Source of the DNA: Candidatus Effluviviaceae Genus I sp.
Lineage (GTDB): Bacteria; Joyebacterota; Joyebacteria; Joyebacterales; Joyebacteraceae
Assembly (NCBI GenBank): GCA_016867725.1
Contig: VGIX01000049.1
Span: forward strand, 1 to 10,034
Reading direction: 5' to 3'
DNA: 10,034 nucleotides
The position numbers and the translations under genes are program-made. The number at the start of each line of letters is the position of its first letter. Positions within the stretch are counted from its first letter, which is position 1. Below are positions 6,500 to 10,034 of this stretch, in pieces. The notes beneath the pieces were generated by a model, which saw nothing but the letters and a program-made list of their open reading frames with translations, ran no database searches and was not told the origin of the DNA.

Positions 6500-6506
6500 A
6501 AGGGAG
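6500..6506 (+). promoter_or_regulatory. Ribosome binding site of the first OB-fold gene
   Basis: AAGGGAG lies 6 bases before the ATG at 6513. This spacing favours the ATG over the in-frame TTG at 6510, which would be only 3 bases away. The 55-base gap after the binding-protein gene holds no promoter or terminator that I can recognise, so read-through is likely. Confidence 0.75.
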
Positions 6507-6512
6507 CATTTG

Positions 6513-7580
6513 ATGGGACCGAGGATCAGACGAGGGATCGCGAGCATCGCCGCGGGAGCGTGCGTCTTCGCCGCGGCTGCCGGCGCGCGCGCCGTGACCG
6601 TCTGCGACATCCAGGCGTACAACGCCATCGGGTTCTCGCCGCTCGTGGGGCAGCTCGTCACCGTGCGCGGCCAGATCACCGTTCCGCCCGGCATCTTCCA
6701 GCCGCAGTACAGCTCGATGTACGTGCAGCAGGGCGACTGCGGCGTGAACGTGTTCTGTTACACGCCGCTCGGGTCCGTGCTGGCGCTGGGGGACTCGGTC
6801 CAGGTGACCGGGGTCGTGGAGGAGTACGTGAGCCCGGGGTCGGGAGCGGGGGCGACGACCGAGATCTTCTGCGACAGCGTGGACCGCATCGTGCTGCTCT
6901 CGACGGGTCACCCGGAGCCGCAGCCGACGCTCCTGTACATCGACGAGATCGCGCGGGAGTCGAGCGAGGGGCGGTTCGTGCGGACGTACGGCATCGTCCT
7001 TGAGAACGACCTCAACAACACGATGTACCTCGGCGACAACACGGGCTACGTCCAGGTGTTCCGCAACTTCAACGACAACATCACGTTCGCCCCGTACCGG
7101 AGCGGCGACACGCTGACGGTGACGGGCGTCGTGCTCCAGTACGACCGCACGTCGCCGTACTTCGACGGCTACGAGCTCGTGCCCCGGTACCAGAGCGACA
7201 TCGTGGAGGGCGGGATCCCCGACACGACGGCGCCGGTGTACGCGCCCAAGGCCGAGCTCTCGGTTGAGTCGAAGCCGTTCTACCCGGACGTGGGCGAGGT
7301 CTTCCCGATCGGCTACGCGGCGCCTGACCGCAGCAGGACCGTCATGACCGTCTACGACCTTCAGGGCAGGGTCGTCCGGTCCCTCGTGGACTGCGAGTAC
7401 AACGGCCGGTCGGCGCTGCCGCAGTTCGGGCGTGAGCGGATCAGGGGGTGGGACGGGCGGGACGACCTGAGAAGGCTCGTCGTCCCGGGCGTGTACATCG
7501 TTCGGTTCGAGATCACGGAGGAGGACGGCTCGGCCGGCGTCGCCACCGCGCCGGCGGTCGTCGGCGCGAAGCTCAGGTGA
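6513..7580 (+). CDS. Secreted tandem OB-fold protein with FlgD-like C-terminal domain
   Basis: A 355-residue exported protein. The signal peptide covers about residues 1-27 (basic start, hydrophobic core, A-R-A cleavage site). Two OB-fold domains of the extracellular YhcR-like/DUF5689-like type follow, at about 30-125 and 143-231. Each has a G-x-x-V-x-x-x-G-x-V strand, a central M-Y-(V/L) strand and a G-D-x-(V/L)-x-V-T-G-V-V strand. OB folds of this type occur in secreted nucleases and phosphoesterases as binding modules; no catalytic residues are evident, so binding is the likely role. Residues about 245-340 form a FlgD-type Ig-like domain: V-Y-D-L-Q-G-R at 280-286, W313-D-G-R-D-D, then V-P-G-V-Y-I-V-R-F. 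Such domains often end secreted proteins in FCB-type bacteria and may act in surface retention or sorting. The first OB domain closely resembles the third OB domain of the next protein (P-P-G-I-F-Q and G-x-S-P-L in both). Only 7 bases separate the two genes. Confidence 0.82.
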   Translation: MGPRIRRGIASIAAGACVFAAAAGARAVTVCDIQAYNAIGFSPLVGQLVTVRGQITVPPGIFQPQYSSMYVQQGDCGVNVFCYTPLGSVLALGDSVQVTGVVEEYVSPGSGAGATTEIFCDSVDRIVLLSTGHPEPQPTLLYIDEIARESSEGRFVRTYGIVLENDLNNTMYLGDNTGYVQVFRNFNDNITFAPYRSGDTLTVTGVVLQYDRTSPYFDGYELVPRYQSDIVEGGIPDTTAPVYAPKAELSVESKPFYPDVGEVFPIGYAAPDRSRTVMTVYDLQGRVVRSLVDCEYNGRSALPQFGRERIRGWDGRDDLRRLVVPGVYIVRFEITEEDGSAGVATAPAVVGAKLR

Positions 7581-7585
7581 AAGGG
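7575..7585 (+). promoter_or_regulatory. Ribosome binding region of the large OB/lamin-tail gene
   Basis: AGGTGA (7575-7580) overlaps the preceding stop codon and sits 7 bases before the ATG at 7588. AAGGG (7581-7585) would instead suit the in-frame ATG at 7594, with 8 bases of spacing. Either start leaves a complete signal peptide; the two differ by two residues. Confidence 0.6.
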
Positions 7586-7587
7586 CC

Positions 7588-10034
7588 ATGACCATGCTGC
7601 GAAGACTCTGTTTCTTGACGGCGGCCTTCATGCTCCTGGCGCCGCCCGCGCTCGCCCAGGTCGTCCCGATCTCGGAGGTGAACGCGGACGACGACGACGG
7701 GCACCCCGCGCTGTGGACCCAGATGGTGACGGTGAAGGGCGTGGTGACGGTCCCGACGGGGCTCCTCGCGAGCAGGAACGACATCTACATCCAGGACGCG
7801 ACGGGCGGCGTCAACGTGATCCAGGACCTGACGGCGTCGCCGTTCGTGGCGGCCGGTGACAGCGTCCTCGTCACGGGCCGCGTGTCGGTGGCGAACGGCA
7901 AGAGGACGTTCATCCTCGTGAACCCCGGCGGCGCGCCGGGCTCGCGCATCCGCATCACCTCGCGCGGCAATCCCGTGCCGGCCCCCGTCGAGCTCACGGC
8001 GGCCGAGGTCATGGCGAGCGGAGAGGACTACGAGGGCAGCTACGCCGTCGTGCGCGGCGTGACGCTGCCGTTCCCCAGCCAGTGGCCCTCCGCCGTCCAG
8101 ACCGCGGACCGTGCGACCACGGTCGCCGACGGCAGCGGCTCGTGCTGGATCTGGTTCGACGTGGACTCGGACGTGAACGGCTCGCCGAGGCCGGCGAACG
8201 CCTTCGACCTCTACGGCGTCGTCGTTCCCGACATCCGAGCGGTGGGAGGGCAGCCCGGACACGGCATCCTCCCTCCGTCGAGGGCGGACGCGCGCGCGCT
8301 CGGCTCCGGCAGCGGCTTCTGCGCCGTGTCGCCGGACCGCGTGTACGCGGGGCAACCCACGACGATGTCCTTCGCGCTCACGGGCGAAGGCGAGGCGCTC
8401 ACGCGCCTCTCGGTGGGCCTGCCTGTGGGGTGGTTGTTCTCGGGCCTCGCGCGCGACGCGACGCTCAGCGGCCCGGCGTTCGCGGGGGCGTCGGTCGTCG
8501 CCGACAGCACCGGCGCGGGCCTCGTGACGGTCGCGGGCGCGTCGCTCGCGTACGGGTCCCCGGGCACGATCAGGCTCGTCGGCGTCGTGCCGCCCTCGTC
8601 GGCCGGCACCGGCGCGTTCACGGTCACGACCGCGGTGGCCGGGGGCGTCCTCACGCCGATCCAGCGGCAGCCGTCGGTCGGCGTCGGCGCGCTCGCGACC
8701 GCGGGCGCCGTGCTCATCAACGAGCTCTACGCGCACGGTGCGGACTCCCAGGACCGCTCGGAGTTCATCGAGCTCCACAACCCCGGCGCCGAGGCGGTGA
8801 ACCTCTCCGGGTGGGTGCTCACGGACATGGACGACTCCGGCGTGTGCGGCGGCGTGAACCTCTGGGAGTTTCCGTCCGGCGCGAGCATCGCGGCGGGCGG
8901 CTACCTCGTCGTCGCCAAGGACGCGCGGAGGTCGGCTTCGCAGGGGTTCCAGCCGGTGTTCGGTTTCTACCCCGACTACGAGCTCTTCGACAGCACGCAC
9001 GGCGACGTGGACCACGCCGGAACGCCCAACCTCATCCTCGTGACCCCGCCGAACGGCAACCCTGCCGTGTCGCAGGAGATCCGGCTTCTCGGCGGCCCGG
9101 ACGGCAACGGCACGCTCAAGGTGAACACGCCGTCGTACGAGGCCGTGTTCCTCTCTTCCGACCGCACGAGGGCGAACCTCGTGGACGCCGTCGAGTACCG
9201 GGACCCCGTCTACTGGCTCGAGGACCCGTGCGCGTCGTTCGACGGGCTCGGCAGCGGCGACGATGCGTGGGTTCCCGGGCCGCCGCAGGGCTACTCGCTG
9301 GGCCGCGACGCGAGTTCGACGGACACCGACTCGAGCCGCGACGACCTCTTCCTCGCGTCCACGCCGACGCCGAGGGCGGTCAACCAGCCGGTGGACGTGG
9401 GCGCGCCGTCGGCGTCGTCGGCCGCGTCCGTGGCCGACGTCTTCGCGACGGTGACCTTCAGCGAGCCCATGGACCCCGAGACCGCGACCGACGCGGGTTC
9501 CTACGTCGCCACGGGCGGGATCTCGGTGCTCGAGGCGTGGCTCTCGCGCGACGGGCGGACGGCGCTCCTCAGGACCGACCCGCAGACGCCGGACCAGTCG
9601 TACGGGCTCACGATCCAGGGGGTCGAGGACCGCGCGGGCAACGTGATGCCGACGGCCTCCCTGCAGATCTTCGGCTACCACGACGCGATCACGCCGATCG
9701 CCGACGTTCAGGCGTACGACGACAACGGGTACTCGCCGCTGTGGGGCGAGGACGCGACGGTCGTCGGTTTCACGACGGTCCCGCCGGGCATCTTCCAGGC
9801 CGGCAAGACGAGCATGTACATCGAGGACCTCGAGCAGTACGGCCTCAACGTGTACTCCCCGAACCTCATGACCAGCCCGCCGCTCGAGGGCGACCTCGTG
9901 CGGGCGAGCGGCATGGTCATGGAATACCGGAGCATCAACTACGACAACCCGATGACGACGCCGCCCGGCTCGACGACGGAGATCCTGAACGCGTCCATCG
10001 TGGTCGTCGCCCGCGGCTTCGACATCGTGCAGCC
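7588..10034 (+). CDS. Large secreted multidomain OB-fold/lamin-tail protein (3' end cut off)
   Basis: This frame is open without a stop from 7588 to the window end, so at least 815 residues are encoded and the C-terminus is missing. Residues 1-23 form a signal peptide (R-R, hydrophobic core, A-L-A cleavage). Visible domains in order: OB fold 1 (25-128, with V-T-V-K-G-V-V-T-V-P), OB fold 2 (about 135-222), an Ig-like spacer (about 244-368), a lamin-tail domain (375 to about 545: I-N-E-L-Y, E392-F-I-E-L-H-N-P, L-S-G-W-V-L-T-D), a Big_5/SbsA-like Ig domain (about 597-692: V-T-F-S-E-P-M-D, then R-A-G-N-V-M), and OB fold 3 (702 onward: P-L-W-G, P-P-G-I-F-Q, S-M-Y-I-E-D). Bacterial lamin-tail domains occur on secreted proteins, often with hydrolases. 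No enzyme domain is visible so far; one may lie beyond the edge, or a FlgD-like domain as in the preceding protein. A surface adhesin or scaffold binding an extracellular polymer is the likely role. Confidence 0.88.
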   Translation, partial: MTMLRRLCFLTAAFMLLAPPALAQVVPISEVNADDDDGHPALWTQMVTVKGVVTVPTGLLASRNDIYIQDATGGVNVIQDLTASPFVAAGDSVLVTGRVSVANGKRTFILVNPGGAPGSRIRITSRGNPVPAPVELTAAEVMASGEDYEGSYAVVRGVTLPFPSQWPSAVQTADRATTVADGSGSCWIWFDVDSDVNGSPRPANAFDLYGVVVPDIRAVGGQPGHGILPPSRADARALGSGSGFCAVSPDRVYAGQPTTMSFALTGEGEALTRLSVGLPVGWLFSGLARDATLSGPAFAGASVVADSTGAGLVTVAGASLAYGSPGTIRLVGVVPPSSAGTGAFTVTTAVAGGVLTPIQRQPSVGVGALATAGAVLINELYAHGADSQDRSEFIELHNPGAEAVNLSGWVLTDMDDSGVCGGVNLWEFPSGASIAAGGYLVVAKDARRSASQGFQPVFGFYPDYELFDSTHGDVDHAGTPNLILVTPPNGNPAVSQEIRLLGGPDGNGTLKVNTPSYEAVFLSSDRTRANLVDAVEYRDPVYWLEDPCASFDGLGSGDDAWVPGPPQGYSLGRDASSTDTDSSRDDLFLASTPTPRAVNQPVDVGAPSASSAASVADVFATVTFSEPMDPETATDAGSYVATGGISVLEAWLSRDGRTALLRTDPQTPDQSYGLTIQGVEDRAGNVMPTASLQIFGYHDAITPIADVQAYDDNGYSPLWGEDATVVGFTTVPPGIFQAGKTSMYIEDLEQYGLNVYSPNLMTSPPLEGDLVRASGMVMEYRSINYDNPMTTPPGSTTEILNASIVVVARGFDIVQ

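Noticed and set aside
6510-6512. TTG as start of the first OB-fold gene
   Set aside because: It is only 3 bases from AAGGGAG, whereas the adjacent ATG at 6513 has proper spacing.
5021-6694. 557-codon open frame on the - strand
   Set aside because: It is antisense to the UgpB-like gene and its flanks, with biased composition and no recognisable domain.
7573-9681. 702-codon open frame on the - strand
   Set aside because: It is antisense to the large OB/lamin-tail gene. Its product is an Arg/His/Val/Glu-rich low-complexity chain, while the + strand frame gives a signal peptide and recognisable domains.
1-10034. CRISPR arrays, tRNA or rRNA genes, insertion sequences
   Set aside because: I saw no regularly spaced direct repeats, no cloverleaf or rRNA signature, and no transposase or terminal inverted repeats.

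Overview
The window is very GC-rich DNA from a bacterium, and every convincing gene lies on the + strand. Lipoprotein and Sec signal peptides, VCBS/FG-GAP repeats, a DNRLRE-like domain, tandem extracellular OB folds, a lamin-tail domain and a FlgD-type Ig-like C-terminal domain occur together. That repertoire suggests a Gram-negative bacterium of the FCB superphylum or a neighbouring high-GC candidate phylum (for example the Eisenbacteria type). This placement is inference from domain content; no rRNA, tRNA or phylogenetic marker is present.

Layout. (1) Positions 12-1584 hold two secreted proteins: a small DNRLRE-like protein and a five-repeat VCBS beta-propeller protein with a textbook Shine-Dalgarno sequence. 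Codon use here is less GC-biased than further right. (2) Positions 1585-1835 are a 251-base non-coding gap. It carries nested inverted repeats, then a good sigma-70-type promoter (TTGACT, 17 bases, TACACT) and a palindromic leader. (3) Positions 1836-3110 encode a lipoprotein with an Fn3-like domain and a ComEC-type metallo-beta-lactamase domain. (4) After a very strong intergenic hairpin come two sugar-type ABC permeases, which overlap in TGATG, and a UgpB-like solute-binding lipoprotein (3151-6457). No ATPase gene is present. (5) From 6513 to beyond the right edge are two secreted proteins built from OB-fold modules. The first ends in a FlgD-like domain. The second is large, contains a lamin-tail domain and a Big_5-like domain, and is cut off by the window end.

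Working together. The order promoter, MBL lipoprotein, permease, permease, binding protein, OB protein, OB/lamin-tail protein has gaps of 55 bases or less. It could be one transcription unit from about 1769 to beyond 10034, possibly modulated by the hairpin at 3117-3139. All products are predicted to be exported or in the membrane. Lamin-tail domains in bacteria are known to co-occur with secreted hydrolases including metallo-beta-lactamase proteins, and OB folds of this type occur in extracellular nucleases. One hypothesis is therefore a surface system that binds and cleaves a polymer, perhaps nucleic acid or a phosphate-containing compound, and imports the product through the UgpAEB-like transporter. 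The substrate cannot be read from the sequence.
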